Assembly (NCBI GenBank): GCA_002484335.1
Contig: DLJQ01000013.1
Location: forward strand, 1 to 56,517
DNA length: 56,517 nucleotides
Source of the DNA: Flavobacteriales bacterium UBA7612
Lineage (GTDB): Bacteria > Bacteroidota > Bacteroidia > Flavobacteriales > Weeksellaceae
Direction of reading: 5' to 3'
Shown: positions 25,021-34,884 of the stretch, piece by piece
How positions within the stretch are numbered: position 1 is the stretch's first letter
Layout of the letters: every line of letters starts with the position of its first letter
Notes under the pieces: model-generated
The model's input: only the letters and a program-made list of their open reading frames with translations
Database searches by the model: none
What the model was told of the DNA's origin: nothing
Position numbers and translations under genes: made by a program

Positions 25021-27315
25021 TTAATGTTTGTATTTTTCTGTTCTGGCATCTTTTATTACACCAGACCAGTTCATACCATATCCAAAATCATAATTATGAC
25101 CTTCAGAATCTTTATGTGTTTCCATATCATATGGAACATCTTCTTTTTGTAATTCTACTGTTTTCATATTTGCAGGCATTTGAAGAGGAAGTAAACCTGA
25201 AGGTTCATACTTTCCATTAATAATATCTAAAACTGCTTGATTTGAAACATTAAAATTCATTAAGATTGCATCAGCATGATTTTCAAACTCATTAAACACC
25301 ATTGGTTTAGAAGCTGTAATAGAAACAATAACAGGTTTTCCATTCATTGCTTTATATGTATCTTCTATCATCAGTAAATCAGTGAAATTACTTACAGTTG
25401 AAGTTTTATTTTTAAATGATCTATCTTTTATATTTGGAGCAACTACTGGATCTCCCGCAGCAATACTTTTATCACGTGCATCTGTTGCTGTATATGTTTG
25501 ATATTGTAACGAAATAGGGAGATAACCATTCCCACCCTCTGCAGCATCTATATCACTATAACCTGCATTTTCGCTATGAGGACTTTTTACAAAAACTAAT
25601 GCAAAATCTGCTTTTGTAGGGTCTTCTGTTACATTAAAATTTTCTTTTATTTTTTCGATATCAATAGGATATTCTAATGTTGGAGCATTATATACACCCC
25701 ACCAATTGAAAGTTGCTGGTGAATATCTTTTTGGTATATAAACTGTTTTTCTTTCTTTTATAGGTAAGATATTCCCTTTATTTTTTAACATTACAATCGA
25801 CTTAACTTGTGCCTCGTATCCAGCTTTCATAAATTCTGGATTACCTACAATTTTTTTAGTCTCTTCTATGTTTACATAAGGGTTTTCAAATAATCCTGTT
25901 CTAAAAAAATTTCTAAGTAAACGGATAGCTGATTGTTCAAATTTTTTACGATAAGCTTTCTCTCCATGTTCTTTTACTCCCATTTGGTATGCTTCTAAAA
26001 CAGGTCCTTTATCATTATTACCACCAAATTGATCTACACCTGCTTCTAATACTTTATAATGACGTTCTGCAATTGTCATTTTTTCTACTCCCCATGGTTT
26101 CCCAGCAAAACCTCCAGGAGTTTTTGGTTCATCGGCAGTAATTAACCAATCTGTACAAACTACTCCATCATAACCATATTTTTTTCGAAGTAAATCTGTG
26201 ATTAAATATTTAGAAAATCCATTTCCTACATTTTCTCCATTTTTTGTATCTTGATTAAAGCTGATAGTATAATATGGCATAACTGCAGCTGCTTCTTTTG
26301 TTCCATCTGCTAGTTTAAAAGCTCCTTCAGTAAATGGTTTTACGTGATTTTGAAAATTATTTCCTGGATATACTGCAAATTTCCCCATTGCCCAATGTCC
26401 ATCTCTACCTCCTTCTTCAGGACCACCTCCTGGCCAATGTTTAACCATTGCATTTACGCTTTTAGATCCCCAACCATTTTTAGTACTTGTTCCAACTGTT
26501 GTTTGAAAACCATCAATATATCCTCTTCCTAAATCAGCTGTTAATTCTGGACTTTCACTAAAAACATAAGCAATTCTATACCATCTAGGCTCTGTTCCTA
26601 AATCTATTTGAGGAGAAAGTGCTGTTGAAATACCTAAAGCTCTATATTCCTGAGCGGCAATATGTCCGAATTTTTTAACTAATTCTGGGTCGAAGGTTGC
26701 TCCCATTGCTAATCCATCTGGCCATAAAGATATTTGTCCTCCAGCTCCTTCGTTAAATTCGGCTGTAACAGTAGCTGAATGTCTTGGATCTGAACTATTA
26801 TTAGCTGGAATTCCTAAGCCTAAACCTTCTATATAAGCCTGAATATTATTACTCCATTTTGCTGCGATTTCTGGTGATTCTACTGTTGTAAGTAAAACAT
26901 GTCGAAGATTGTCATCTTTTAAAAACTTCTTTTGTTCATCCGTTAAATCATATGCTTTAGCTTCACTTTCTTTATAAAGCTTTCCATTATATTTACCTGC
27001 TCTATAATCAGTTCCTGCAGGAACTGACTGATGACCACTATATAACATAAGACCTGCTATTTGTTCTATAGACATTTTAGAAGCTAAATCTTTTGCTCTT
27101 TCTTCAGTTGATAAACGCCAATCTTCATATTTATCTAACTTTCCATTTTTATTTAAATCTTTAAATTTTTTACCATTTATTGTTAGAATTTTAACACCTG
27201 AATCTGATGAATATCCTAAAGCTGGTCCATCTGAATTATTAACTATTTTTATATTTTGAGAAAACGTAATTACACAAAAAAATAATGCAGTAATATTTAA
27301 TACCTTTTTTTTCAT
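25021..27315 (-). CDS. secreted glycoside hydrolase family 3 (second enzyme)
   Basis: The 764-residue protein has a signal peptide (FFCVITFSQ) and then the EF-hand-like DLNKNGKLDKYEDWRLS (about 53-69), as in the other GH3 of the locus. The barrel has MVKHWPGGGPEEGGRD and the nucleophile VVCTDWL (about 385). The second domain contains IKDRSF and VIVSITASKPMV-type strands. No fibronectin-III tail is visible, so it differs in architecture from the 19-21 kb enzyme. It begins 11 bases after the TonB-dependent receptor, and the two probably form one transcript. Confidence 0.92.
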   Translation of the reverse strand: MKKKVLNITALFFCVITFSQNIKIVNNSDGPALGYSSDSGVKILTINGKKFKDLNKNGKLDKYEDWRLSTEERAKDLASKMSIEQIAGLMLYSGHQSVPAGTDYRAGKYNGKLYKESEAKAYDLTDEQKKFLKDDNLRHVLLTTVESPEIAAKWSNNIQAYIEGLGLGIPANNSSDPRHSATVTAEFNEGAGGQISLWPDGLAMGATFDPELVKKFGHIAAQEYRALGISTALSPQIDLGTEPRWYRIAYVFSESPELTADLGRGYIDGFQTTVGTSTKNGWGSKSVNAMVKHWPGGGPEEGGRDGHWAMGKFAVYPGNNFQNHVKPFTEGAFKLADGTKEAAAVMPYYTISFNQDTKNGENVGNGFSKYLITDLLRKKYGYDGVVCTDWLITADEPKTPGGFAGKPWGVEKMTIAERHYKVLEAGVDQFGGNNDKGPVLEAYQMGVKEHGEKAYRKKFEQSAIRLLRNFFRTGLFENPYVNIEETKKIVGNPEFMKAGYEAQVKSIVMLKNKGNILPIKERKTVYIPKRYSPATFNWWGVYNAPTLEYPIDIEKIKENFNVTEDPTKADFALVFVKSPHSENAGYSDIDAAEGGNGYLPISLQYQTYTATDARDKSIAAGDPVVAPNIKDRSFKNKTSTVSNFTDLLMIEDTYKAMNGKPVIVSITASKPMVFNEFENHADAILMNFNVSNQAVLDIINGKYEPSGLLPLQMPANMKTVELQKEDVPYDMETHKDSEGHNYDFGYGMNWSGVIKDARTEKYKH

Positions 27316-27326
27316 TTTTTTATTAT

Positions 27327-29588
27327 TTAAAAATTAAAGCTTACTGATAATTGACCTGTTAATGGCATCATATATGATCCTGTTAACAATTTTCCATTAT
27401 AAGGATTTGCATCTGTAATCAATTCAGCTCCATTAATAGTTCCACTAGCTCCTCTTTGATTTAAGAAATTGATTACTGTAGCTCCAATACTTATTTTATC
27501 ATTAAGTGTATAATTAATTCCACCAAATGTTTCCCATCTAGGAGCAAAATATAATGCATTTGTTAAGTTGGCATATTGTTTAGAAAAGTATCTAAAACTA
27601 GCCCAAAACCTCCATTTATCTATTGTATAACTAGGATCTATTTCCATTAAAACTTTAGAAATACCAACTACATTTTTATTTGAATAATTATAATTTTCAT
27701 TAAATGCATTAAATGAAAAATCTTTATAAACAGGATCCTGAAATGTAATTAAATAATGTAAATTAAATCCTTTAAATGGTTTTAGGACAAAGTCAGTTGT
27801 CCAACCTAATGTTTCAATACTATAATCTACACTTGCTACGTCTACTTGAGTTGTGTTATTAGGGTTTACAAGATTATATCTTCCTAAATAACCATTTTTA
27901 GTAAGCCATGTAGCTTGAGATATTAATTGAATAAAATCTGTATTCCAGAAAATTCCAAATGCACCCAATGGACTTTTAATTTTTTTTGTATCTGGTGTAA
28001 ACGCCTGAGAATAACTTTCTAACCTTCTATTTTCTTCTGTATATAAGAAATTTGCTAATAATCCGAATTTTTTTGTGATGTTATAGGTAGCATTCAAACT
28101 TCCTCCTATATGGAACCAACTCTCATTAATACTTTGAAAATCATCTGATTCAAAAACAAAACCAGGAGTTCTAGGAGTCATAGAAAATTCTCCGTTAATA
28201 ATATGATTTCTCAAATTTAAACCATAACTTAAATTAAAGTTATCATTCACCTTCCATTCATCTGTTGCGTAAACAGATATTTTATTTTCAGTTCCACTAT
28301 GATATTCTCCACCAGAATTATAATTATAAAATCCATATTGATCTGTAGAAGGCCCTATTAATCTATCTGGTTGAGCACTCACTGTTTGAAAGAAAAAAGA
28401 CCTATTAGAAGTAAACTTATCTATGTTATAATATTGTTCTAGAAGTCCAAATGTTAAATTATGGTTACCCACTTGCTTATTCAAAGAAAATCGTCCTGCA
28501 ATATTAACGATAGGTGTCTCAGGAGTATGCATTGCTAATTGCGTTCCCACTGGACCAGAATAAGTATTTCCATTAGAAGCATACGTATAACCATCAGTAG
28601 CATCGGCATTAAAAATACTTAAAGGAATTATTGTTGACATTCTTGCTTTTGCAAAATGTGCTCTTGTAGAAAATTTAAAATTCCAACCACTATCCAAAAG
28701 ATAATTACCAAAAATATCAATATTATGAGATGATGTTCTATTGTCTTTACCATGCATAGATGCCCAATAATCTTTACCTGATAAAATATCTTTCATTCTT
28801 ATTTCTCCATCATTTACAACATAAGAATCTCTTCCAATTCTAAAATTGTCAAGCTCTTTAACTTTACCATCAGTTTTATATTGATAAACTGCATAATTTC
28901 CTATATTATATGAATCAGCATATTTATATAAAAATGAAATTTTCCCTTTATCATTATTAAAGTATTTTGTAATTCCTGCTCTAAAAATTTTAGTTTCATC
29001 AACATTTCTATTAAATCCTAATTTAAATGTACTTGGATCAAAGTTTGTAAAAGCACCTAATGTATAAGACCAACCATTTTTATTTATCGGACCAGAAACA
29101 TTCACATCTCCTTGAAACCATCCAAAGTTACTTGTTGTAAATTTTCCTTTTACTTTTAATTCTTTTGTTCCTGTCTGAGCATATGAATTTACAGCAAAAC
29201 CCAAATCTCCCATTGTATTAGCTAACTGATCCATCTTTAACAGCCCTGTACTTTCTAAACTAACACTTTGTCTCCAAGTTTTATTTGGAAGCTCAGGCCA
29301 GAAAAAGTAAACAGATGGCAAATCATTTTCTAGAATCGTAATACCTCCAACTGTTGCTGGCAAACCTATATTTACATCCCTAGGACTTGTATTATTCGCA
29401 GCATTCAACATTACATTCCTGTTATTGTCTTCTTTGGAAATTGATGTATTTTTTACACCATTTTCATTTTTAATAACTGCTTTTACAGAATCCTTCACTA
29501 CAATACTATCAATATTTTCCTGGGCAAAAATTGTTGGACCAGCACATATCAATACAAGTATTGAAATTTTAAAAGTTAATTTTCTCAT
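27327..29588 (-). CDS. TonB-dependent outer-membrane receptor (no SusD partner)
   Basis: The 753-residue protein has a signal peptide (CAGPTIFAQ) and a plug-like segment (about 70-175, PRDVNIGLPATVGGITILENDLPSVY). A long beta-barrel with alternating aromatic strands follows, ending in the typical C-terminal ...GQLSVSFNF. It lacks the carboxypeptidase-like N-terminal domain usual for SusC and no SusD gene is adjacent. It should import oligosaccharides or another ligand that the downstream GH3 and esterases process. It is divergent from a Nudix-type regulator. Confidence 0.87.
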   Translation of the reverse strand: MRKLTFKISILVLICAGPTIFAQENIDSIVVKDSVKAVIKNENGVKNTSISKEDNNRNVMLNAANNTSPRDVNIGLPATVGGITILENDLPSVYFFWPELPNKTWRQSVSLESTGLLKMDQLANTMGDLGFAVNSYAQTGTKELKVKGKFTTSNFGWFQGDVNVSGPINKNGWSYTLGAFTNFDPSTFKLGFNRNVDETKIFRAGITKYFNNDKGKISFLYKYADSYNIGNYAVYQYKTDGKVKELDNFRIGRDSYVVNDGEIRMKDILSGKDYWASMHGKDNRTSSHNIDIFGNYLLDSGWNFKFSTRAHFAKARMSTIIPLSIFNADATDGYTYASNGNTYSGPVGTQLAMHTPETPIVNIAGRFSLNKQVGNHNLTFGLLEQYYNIDKFTSNRSFFFQTVSAQPDRLIGPSTDQYGFYNYNSGGEYHSGTENKISVYATDEWKVNDNFNLSYGLNLRNHIINGEFSMTPRTPGFVFESDDFQSINESWFHIGGSLNATYNITKKFGLLANFLYTEENRRLESYSQAFTPDTKKIKSPLGAFGIFWNTDFIQLISQATWLTKNGYLGRYNLVNPNNTTQVDVASVDYSIETLGWTTDFVLKPFKGFNLHYLITFQDPVYKDFSFNAFNENYNYSNKNVVGISKVLMEIDPSYTIDKWRFWASFRYFSKQYANLTNALYFAPRWETFGGINYTLNDKISIGATVINFLNQRGASGTINGAELITDANPYNGKLLTGSYMMPLTGQLSVSFNF

Positions 29589-29775
29589 TTGTTAATTTTT
29601 TTGTGGTTTTGAGAAAAAGCAAGAATATCTATATCAAAAATTAAATAAACCACTCATTCTTTTATATTTAAAAAGAACAGTATTAACAAACCATATTTTA
29701 CTAAAACGATTGAGTAAAATTAAAATTTGACTTTATAAATTATATGAATAGATTTTTTATATTCTTAATCTTTTC

Positions 29776-29796
29776 AATGCTTCATATTGAAGCATT
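29776..29796. promoter_or_regulatory. inverted repeat, candidate operator
   Basis: AATGCTTCA and TGAAGCATT form perfect 9-bp arms around TAT. It lies near the middle of the divergent gap between the receptor and regulator genes. Confidence 0.45.
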
Positions 29797-30004
29797 ACAA
29801 TTTTACATCAAAAAAAAATAATGAACAAGAAAAAATTAACGAAATTTAACACACATATTAATTATTTATAATAAAGTATATTATACACCATAAATTAAAA
29901 AAAATATCATCATTTTATTAAAATAAATGACATAATTCATTCGTAATCATTACAAAAAAGGGCTAAAAAGAGCATATTTCAATTTATTAATTAGAATTTA
30001 ATAC

Positions 30005-30012
30005 TAATTTTG
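30005..30012 (+). promoter_or_regulatory. -7 box of the Nudix regulator gene
   Basis: TAATTTTG matches TAnnTTTG and lies 24 bases before the ATG, giving a leader of roughly 20 bases. Confidence 0.55.
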
Positions 30013-30036
30013 TAACAATTACTCTATAAAATCAAC

Positions 30037-30786
30037 ATGGATTCTAAACAACAACTTCTTAATACATCTGAAGAAGCAAAAGAAATTTTTATATCTCATC
30101 TTTCTGCAGACCCTGTAATATTTGGTTTTGAAAACAATGAGCTTAAAGTTTTATTAATAAAAATGAATTATCGTGAAAAATGGCTACTTCCTGGTGGATA
30201 CATTCGAAAAGACGAAAATCTAGATGATGCTATTATAAGAATACTTAAAAACAGAGCAGGCATTAATGATGCATATTTAGAACAATTCGAAGTCTTTGGA
30301 AGAAAAGATAGAAGTGAATTTTATTTTGAAGATTTTGACGAAACTCTCTTCCATAAACAACGATTTATAACAATTGGTTATCTAGCATTATATAACCCTA
30401 CAAATACTACATTAATTGCAGATGATTTTAGTAGCGATTGTAAATGGATTTATTTACATGAATTGGATAAAATAGATATTGGTATGGATCATAGAAATAT
30501 AATAGAAAGAGCCTTATTAGCTTTAAGAGAAAAAATATCAATAAAACCTATTGGTTACAATCTTTTACCAGAGAAATTTACTTTACCAGAATTGCAAAAA
30601 CTATATGAAACTATACTTGGAAAAGAACTAAATAGAGGTAATTTTTATCGTAAAATTAAAAATATGGGTATTCTTAAAAAACTTAATGAACAAAGAAAAG
30701 GGGGAGCTCATAAATCTCCTGACTTATATAGTTTTGATGAAGAAAAATATAACGAAGCTCTTAAAAATGGATTAAATAATTGGTAA
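30037..30786 (+). CDS. Nudix-fold transcriptional regulator (AraR/NrtR-like)
   Basis: The 249-residue protein has a Nudix domain (about 20-150) and a C-terminal winged helix (about 165-235, FTLPELQKLYETILGKELNRGNFYRKIKNMGIL). The Nudix box keeps the first glycine and glutamate (GGYIRKDE), but the catalytic REUxEE part reads RILKNRAG, so hydrolase activity is unlikely. Such degenerate-Nudix regulators control arabinose and other sugar genes in Bacteroidota and NAD genes elsewhere. Facing the receptor/GH3 operon, it is the likely sugar-responsive regulator of that locus. Confidence 0.9.
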   Translation: MDSKQQLLNTSEEAKEIFISHLSADPVIFGFENNELKVLLIKMNYREKWLLPGGYIRKDENLDDAIIRILKNRAGINDAYLEQFEVFGRKDRSEFYFEDFDETLFHKQRFITIGYLALYNPTNTTLIADDFSSDCKWIYLHELDKIDIGMDHRNIIERALLALREKISIKPIGYNLLPEKFTLPELQKLYETILGKELNRGNFYRKIKNMGILKKLNEQRKGGAHKSPDLYSFDEEKYNEALKNGLNNW

Positions 30787-30869
30787 TTTATTACTATCTA
30801 ATTAAGTAACATTTGTGAAGTTCTTTTGAAAATAGAATTCCAAAATTTGTTCTATTAAAAATAGAAATT

Positions 30870-31877
30870 ATGGAAACATCTAAAAACCTTTCATTAGTCA
30901 CAGGAGCTAATGGACATTTAGGAAATAATTTAGTAAGATTTCTTTTAGAAAAAGGAATTCCTGTAAGGGCATCTGTTCGTAATATAAAAAATAAAAAACC
31001 TTTTATAGGATTAGATTGTGAAGTTATACAAGCCGATATTATAAATAAGGAATCACTTGTAAAAGCCTTGCAGGGAGTTGAAACATTTTATGCAGTTGGA
31101 GCAGTTTTTAAACTTTGGGCAAAAAATCCTCAAGAAGAAATTTACGATGTCAATCTTCTAGGAACAAAACATACAATAGAAGCTGCTGTAGAAGCTGGTG
31201 TAAAACGCATTGTTTATGTTAGTTCTATTGCAGCTTTAGATTATTCCAAGATTCCAACGAAAGAAAGTTATGGCTACAATCCTGACAGAAGAGATACTTA
31301 TTACAATTCAAAAAATGATGGTGAAAAACTTGCTCTTGAATTGGCTAAAAAACATAATATAGAAATTGTTGTAGTCATGCCATCAGCCATGATAGGAAGT
31401 AAAGCATTCTCTCCTCTTAATGTGTCATATAACATTATCCAACTCATTCTTAAAAAAGAAATCCCTATAGAAACAAATATTACTCTAAATTGGATTGACG
31501 TAAAAGATGTGGCTGAAGGATGTTATTTAGCTGCAATAAAAGGAAAGAATGGAGAACGATATATTTTAGCAAATGAAAAATGTATGTCTATAAAAGAAAC
31601 TACTAAAATTGCACAAGAATTATATCCAGAATTAAATATAAAATTACCTATTGCAGTTCCAAAACCAATCTTATATTCTGCTGCATGGTTAATGGAAATT
31701 GGAGGGAAAATTAGTGGGAAAGCTCCTCTATTAACAACAAAAGAAATTGGAATGTTCTCTGGCTTACAACAAAATTTTGATATTTCTAAAGCAAGAAAAG
31801 ACCTTGGATTTAATCCTAAAAATCCAATTATTGCAGTTAAAGAAGCTATGCAATATTTACATGAAAATTTTTTATGA
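30870..31877 (+). CDS. NAD-dependent epimerase/dehydratase (DFR-like extended SDR)
   Basis: The 335-residue extended short-chain dehydrogenase has the NAD motif TGANGHLGNNLVRFLLEKG (about 11-29), DVNLLGTKHTIEAA, and the catalytic YxxxK in YYNSK (about 145). It most resembles dihydroflavonol-4-reductase/HpnA-type proteins acting on sugar-like or isoprenoid carbonyls; the substrate is unknown. It lies 83 bases behind the Nudix regulator on the same strand and may be part of the carbohydrate locus. Confidence 0.88.
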   Translation: METSKNLSLVTGANGHLGNNLVRFLLEKGIPVRASVRNIKNKKPFIGLDCEVIQADIINKESLVKALQGVETFYAVGAVFKLWAKNPQEEIYDVNLLGTKHTIEAAVEAGVKRIVYVSSIAALDYSKIPTKESYGYNPDRRDTYYNSKNDGEKLALELAKKHNIEIVVVMPSAMIGSKAFSPLNVSYNIIQLILKKEIPIETNITLNWIDVKDVAEGCYLAAIKGKNGERYILANEKCMSIKETTKIAQELYPELNIKLPIAVPKPILYSAAWLMEIGGKISGKAPLLTTKEIGMFSGLQQNFDISKARKDLGFNPKNPIIAVKEAMQYLHENFL

Positions 31878-31891
31878 ATAAGCCATAAAAA

Positions 31892-31917
31892 AAACCTAAA
31901 CAAATCTGTTTAGGTTT
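31892..31917. terminator. bidirectional terminator between the SDR and yggS genes
   Basis: AAACCTAAACA pairs perfectly with TGTTTAGGTTT across an AATC loop. An A-tract on the left acts as T-tract for the minus strand, and TTTCTTT follows on the plus strand. Confidence 0.87.
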
Positions 31918-31938
31918 CTTTATGTAAAATATTTTATA

Positions 31939-32613
31939 CTAAATAGAATAATTTCTATGTCCAAAAATAGAACTACCTATTCTTACCATTGTACTACCTT
32001 CTTCTATTGCTGTTTTATAATCTCCACTCATTCCCATGGAAAGAATAGAAATATTTTCATTTGTCGATTTCAAAAAATCAAAATTCGATTTTAATAATTT
32101 AAACTCATTTCTAATTTTATTTTCATCATCAGTAAATGTTGCCATTCCCATTAAACCTACAACTTGTATATAAGGTAATTTATTTACCTCATCACTCATT
32201 ATTTGTCTAACTTCATTTTCATCAAGACCAAACTTTGTTTCTTCATCAGCAATAAACTGTTGCAATAAAACTTTTATAACACGATTATTTTTTTCAGCTT
32301 GTTTGTTTATCTCTTTTAATAATTTTAAACTATCAACACCATGAATTAAATCTACAAAGGGAGCCATATATTTCACCTTATTGGTTTGTACATGACCTAT
32401 CATATGCCAACGAATATCTTTAGGTAAAGTTTCGTATTTATCACACATTTCTTGTATTTTATTTTCTCCAAAATCACGAATTCCAGCAGCATAAGCTTCT
32501 TCCAAATCTGAAATTGGCTTTGTCTTAGAAACTGCAATTAATGTTACATGCTTTGGTATTGTTTGCTCAATTTGTATTAAATTATCTTGAATACTCATAA
32601 TTATTTTATTCAT
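31939..32613 (-). CDS. YggS-family PLP homeostasis protein
   Basis: The 224-residue, single-domain TIM-barrel binds pyridoxal 5'-phosphate without known enzymatic activity and maintains B6 and amino-acid balance. The PLP lysine is in LIAVSKTKP (about residue 30). FGENKIQE, WHMIGHVQTNK and GLMGMATF are family segments, and SMGMSGDYKTAIEEGSTMVRIG forms the phosphate-binding end. It overlaps the DUF1015 gene by 8 bases and ends the serine operon, which contains a PLP enzyme (SerC). Confidence 0.93.
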   Translation of the reverse strand: MNKIIMSIQDNLIQIEQTIPKHVTLIAVSKTKPISDLEEAYAAGIRDFGENKIQEMCDKYETLPKDIRWHMIGHVQTNKVKYMAPFVDLIHGVDSLKLLKEINKQAEKNNRVIKVLLQQFIADEETKFGLDENEVRQIMSDEVNKLPYIQVVGLMGMATFTDDENKIRNEFKLLKSNFDFLKSTNENISILSMGMSGDYKTAIEEGSTMVRIGSSIFGHRNYSI

Positions 32614-33853
32614 TTAAATCGAAAACAGGAAAACCGCTCAATGGCTTTGGTTCGATATAAGTACTTTTTGGAGGCATTTTAAGCCCTAAATCAGAAATTA
32701 ATTGTAGATCTTTTACATCAATAGGATAAAACGCAAAAGCCACTTTATAACCTTCATTATCTACTTTATTCTTTAAAACCTCAATCCCTTCTTTTGTTCT
32801 CGTACCTTTTTCATAATGTACTCGTTTATCTTTTTTAGAATCATTAATTTCATAAATTGGTTTCAATACATTTTCTTCAAAAATATACGTATCTAACTCA
32901 CTTAATCCTTCAACAGATAATAAATTATTCTTTACAAAAAGGCTATAAAATTGTCCATCTAAATACATCACAAGATGATGTTTTTTCGTCGGAACAACTA
33001 ACTCTTCTCCTTTTAGAATTATTTCAAAAGATTCTTCTAAAGCAGATAAAAATTGCTCTGATGTTAATCCATTTAAATCCTTAATCAAGCGATTGTAATC
33101 GTTAATAATTAAATCTTCATTGGAAACTAAAAGAGCTAAAGTATAATTAAAAGCCTCATTGCCATAAACTTCATCTTCTGAATTTTTTATTGCATGTTTT
33201 GTATATCGTTCTGAGCTTTCCATACGATGATGTCCATCAGCAATATACAACTCATTTAAATTTTCAATAGAATCTTTAAATTGTTTTAAATTTAATCGAT
33301 TATCTACTCTCCATAACAAATGTTGAGTACCATTTGCTTCCGAAATTTTAAGAAGAGGTTTTCTTTTCATTTCTGTATCAATCAATAAATCTACACGTTG
33401 AGCAGGTTTGTATGTTAATAAAACAGGCTCAGCATGAAAATGGGACTCTTTTAAATATTCTGCAAATAAATTAACTCGATGATCTAAAGTTTCTTCATGT
33501 CTTTTAATTTTATTTTCTTTATAATCCTCTATACTTACTAATCCTACAAGACCTTTAGTTTGACGACCATTAGGCTGTATAACTTGATAAATATAAAATG
33601 ATGATTTATCTTGAGTTAATATTTTTTTAGAAAGAAAATCATCTAAATTTTCACGAACTTTTCTAAATTTCTCCTTAGAATCTTTAATTGTTTCATCCCA
33701 AGTTGGTAAAATTATATGTAAAAAAGAATTTTCTCTTGTATTGATACAATGTTCCAACTCTTCCTTAGAATATTGATTCACTGCAAGTGTAACAAAATTC
33801 TGAGATGTTTCTTCTGTTGGTCGAATTCCTTTAAAAGGTTTGAATTGAGGCAT
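32606..33853 (-). CDS. DUF1015-family protein
   Basis: The 415-residue cytoplasmic protein matches DUF1015: N-terminal FKPFKGIRPT, central YIYQVIQPNGRQTKGLVGLVS, and ELYIADGHHRMESSERY with a conserved DGHHR motif. In Bacteroidota and clostridia this family is regularly encoded beside serA and serC, as here (37 bases after serA), and may be linked to serine metabolism. Its reaction is unknown; the Asp-His-His cluster suggests a metal or phosphate site. Confidence 0.9.
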   Translation of the reverse strand: MPQFKPFKGIRPTEETSQNFVTLAVNQYSKEELEHCINTRENSFLHIILPTWDETIKDSKEKFRKVRENLDDFLSKKILTQDKSSFYIYQVIQPNGRQTKGLVGLVSIEDYKENKIKRHEETLDHRVNLFAEYLKESHFHAEPVLLTYKPAQRVDLLIDTEMKRKPLLKISEANGTQHLLWRVDNRLNLKQFKDSIENLNELYIADGHHRMESSERYTKHAIKNSEDEVYGNEAFNYTLALLVSNEDLIINDYNRLIKDLNGLTSEQFLSALEESFEIILKGEELVVPTKKHHLVMYLDGQFYSLFVKNNLLSVEGLSELDTYIFEENVLKPIYEINDSKKDKRVHYEKGTRTKEGIEVLKNKVDNEGYKVAFAFYPIDVKDLQLISDLGLKMPPKSTYIEPKPLSGFPVFDLNE

Positions 33854-33890
33854 AATGAGTAATTTAGAAATTTAGATAAACCTAAATGAA

Positions 33891-34841
33891 TTATTTAGCA
33901 TAGATTTCAACAATCTGTGAAGCTAATTCAGTTCCAATTCTATCTTGAGCTTCATTTGTTGATCCTGCAATGTGAGGAGATAATGACAACGATTCATTCA
34001 TTAACAATCCCATTTCTGGAGTTGGTTCATTTTCGAAAACATCTAATGCTGCACCAGCAACTTTACCATCTTCTATAGCATCAACCAAAGCTTTTTCATC
34101 AACAACACCTCCACGAGCTGTATTAATAATGATAACACCATCTTTCATTTTAGTAAATTCTTTTTCTCCTAAAATATATCCATCTTGTGAAGGAACATGT
34201 AAAGTAATAAAATCTGCTTTAGTAATTACTTCATCAAAATCTACAGACGTAATTTTAAATGTTACTTTTTGTCCATCAAAAAATTCCAATTCTATATCAC
34301 GAGTTGCAGGAAATTTATCATAAACTAAGATATTCATTCCAAGACCTATTGCTTCTCGAATAACTTCAACTCCAATACGTCCGAAACCAATAACTCCCAT
34401 AGTTTTACCTCTTAATTCGATTGCCTTAGCGTAAGCTTTTTTTAATGCTCCGAATTTAGAATCTCCTTCTAATGGCATTGTACGGTTTGCTTGATGTAAA
34501 TTACGAACGATAGAGAATAAATGTGCTATAACAAATTCTGCTACTGATGCAGAAGAAGAAGCAGGAGTATTGATTACTTGTATTCCTTTTTCACGTGCGT
34601 ATTCTACATCAATATTATCCATTCCAACTCCACCGCGACCAATAATTTTTAAATTTGTTGCATCTATAAGTGGTTGACGAACTTTTGTTGCAGAGCGAAC
34701 AAGAAGAACTTCTATTCCATTTTCATTTATATAGTTTTCTAATGCTTCTTGTGCTACATGAGCTGTTATAACTTCGAAACCTTTACTTTCTAAAGCTTCT
34801 TGACCTGCTTTAGAAATTCCGTCGTTTGCTAATATTTTCAT
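33891..34841 (-). CDS. serA: D-3-phosphoglycerate dehydrogenase
   Basis: This is the first committed step of serine synthesis, oxidising 3-phosphoglycerate to 3-phosphohydroxypyruvate with NAD+. The short 316-residue form has no C-terminal ACT domain. GRGGVGMDNID (about 85-95) and the Rossmann motif MGVIGFGRIG (about 150) are clear. Catalytic Arg is in NTARGGVVDEKAL (about 230), Glu near 260, and His in SPHIAGSTNEA (about 290). It is 43 bases downstream of serC. Confidence 0.94.
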   Translation of the reverse strand: MKILANDGISKAGQEALESKGFEVITAHVAQEALENYINENGIEVLLVRSATKVRQPLIDATNLKIIGRGGVGMDNIDVEYAREKGIQVINTPASSSASVAEFVIAHLFSIVRNLHQANRTMPLEGDSKFGALKKAYAKAIELRGKTMGVIGFGRIGVEVIREAIGLGMNILVYDKFPATRDIELEFFDGQKVTFKITSVDFDEVITKADFITLHVPSQDGYILGEKEFTKMKDGVIIINTARGGVVDEKALVDAIEDGKVAGAALDVFENEPTPEMGLLMNESLSLSPHIAGSTNEAQDRIGTELASQIVEIYAK

Positions 34842-34884
34842 TTTATTTTTTAGTATTAAGGTATTAAATGATAGAATTTAATTT

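Larger units (their letters stand above)
29589..30036. other. 448-base divergent regulatory gap
   Basis: This is a very AT-rich intergenic region between the receptor and the Nudix regulator. It holds a 9-bp inverted repeat (29776-29796) and a consensus -7 box for the regulator (30005-30012). A near-consensus TATTCTTG lies about 30 bases before the receptor start. No coding frame is supported. Confidence 0.6.

Noticed and set aside
27327..29588. Standard SusC/SusD polysaccharide utilisation pair
   Set aside because: No SusD-like lipoprotein gene is adjacent, and the receptor lacks the N-terminal carboxypeptidase-like domain of SusC proteins.
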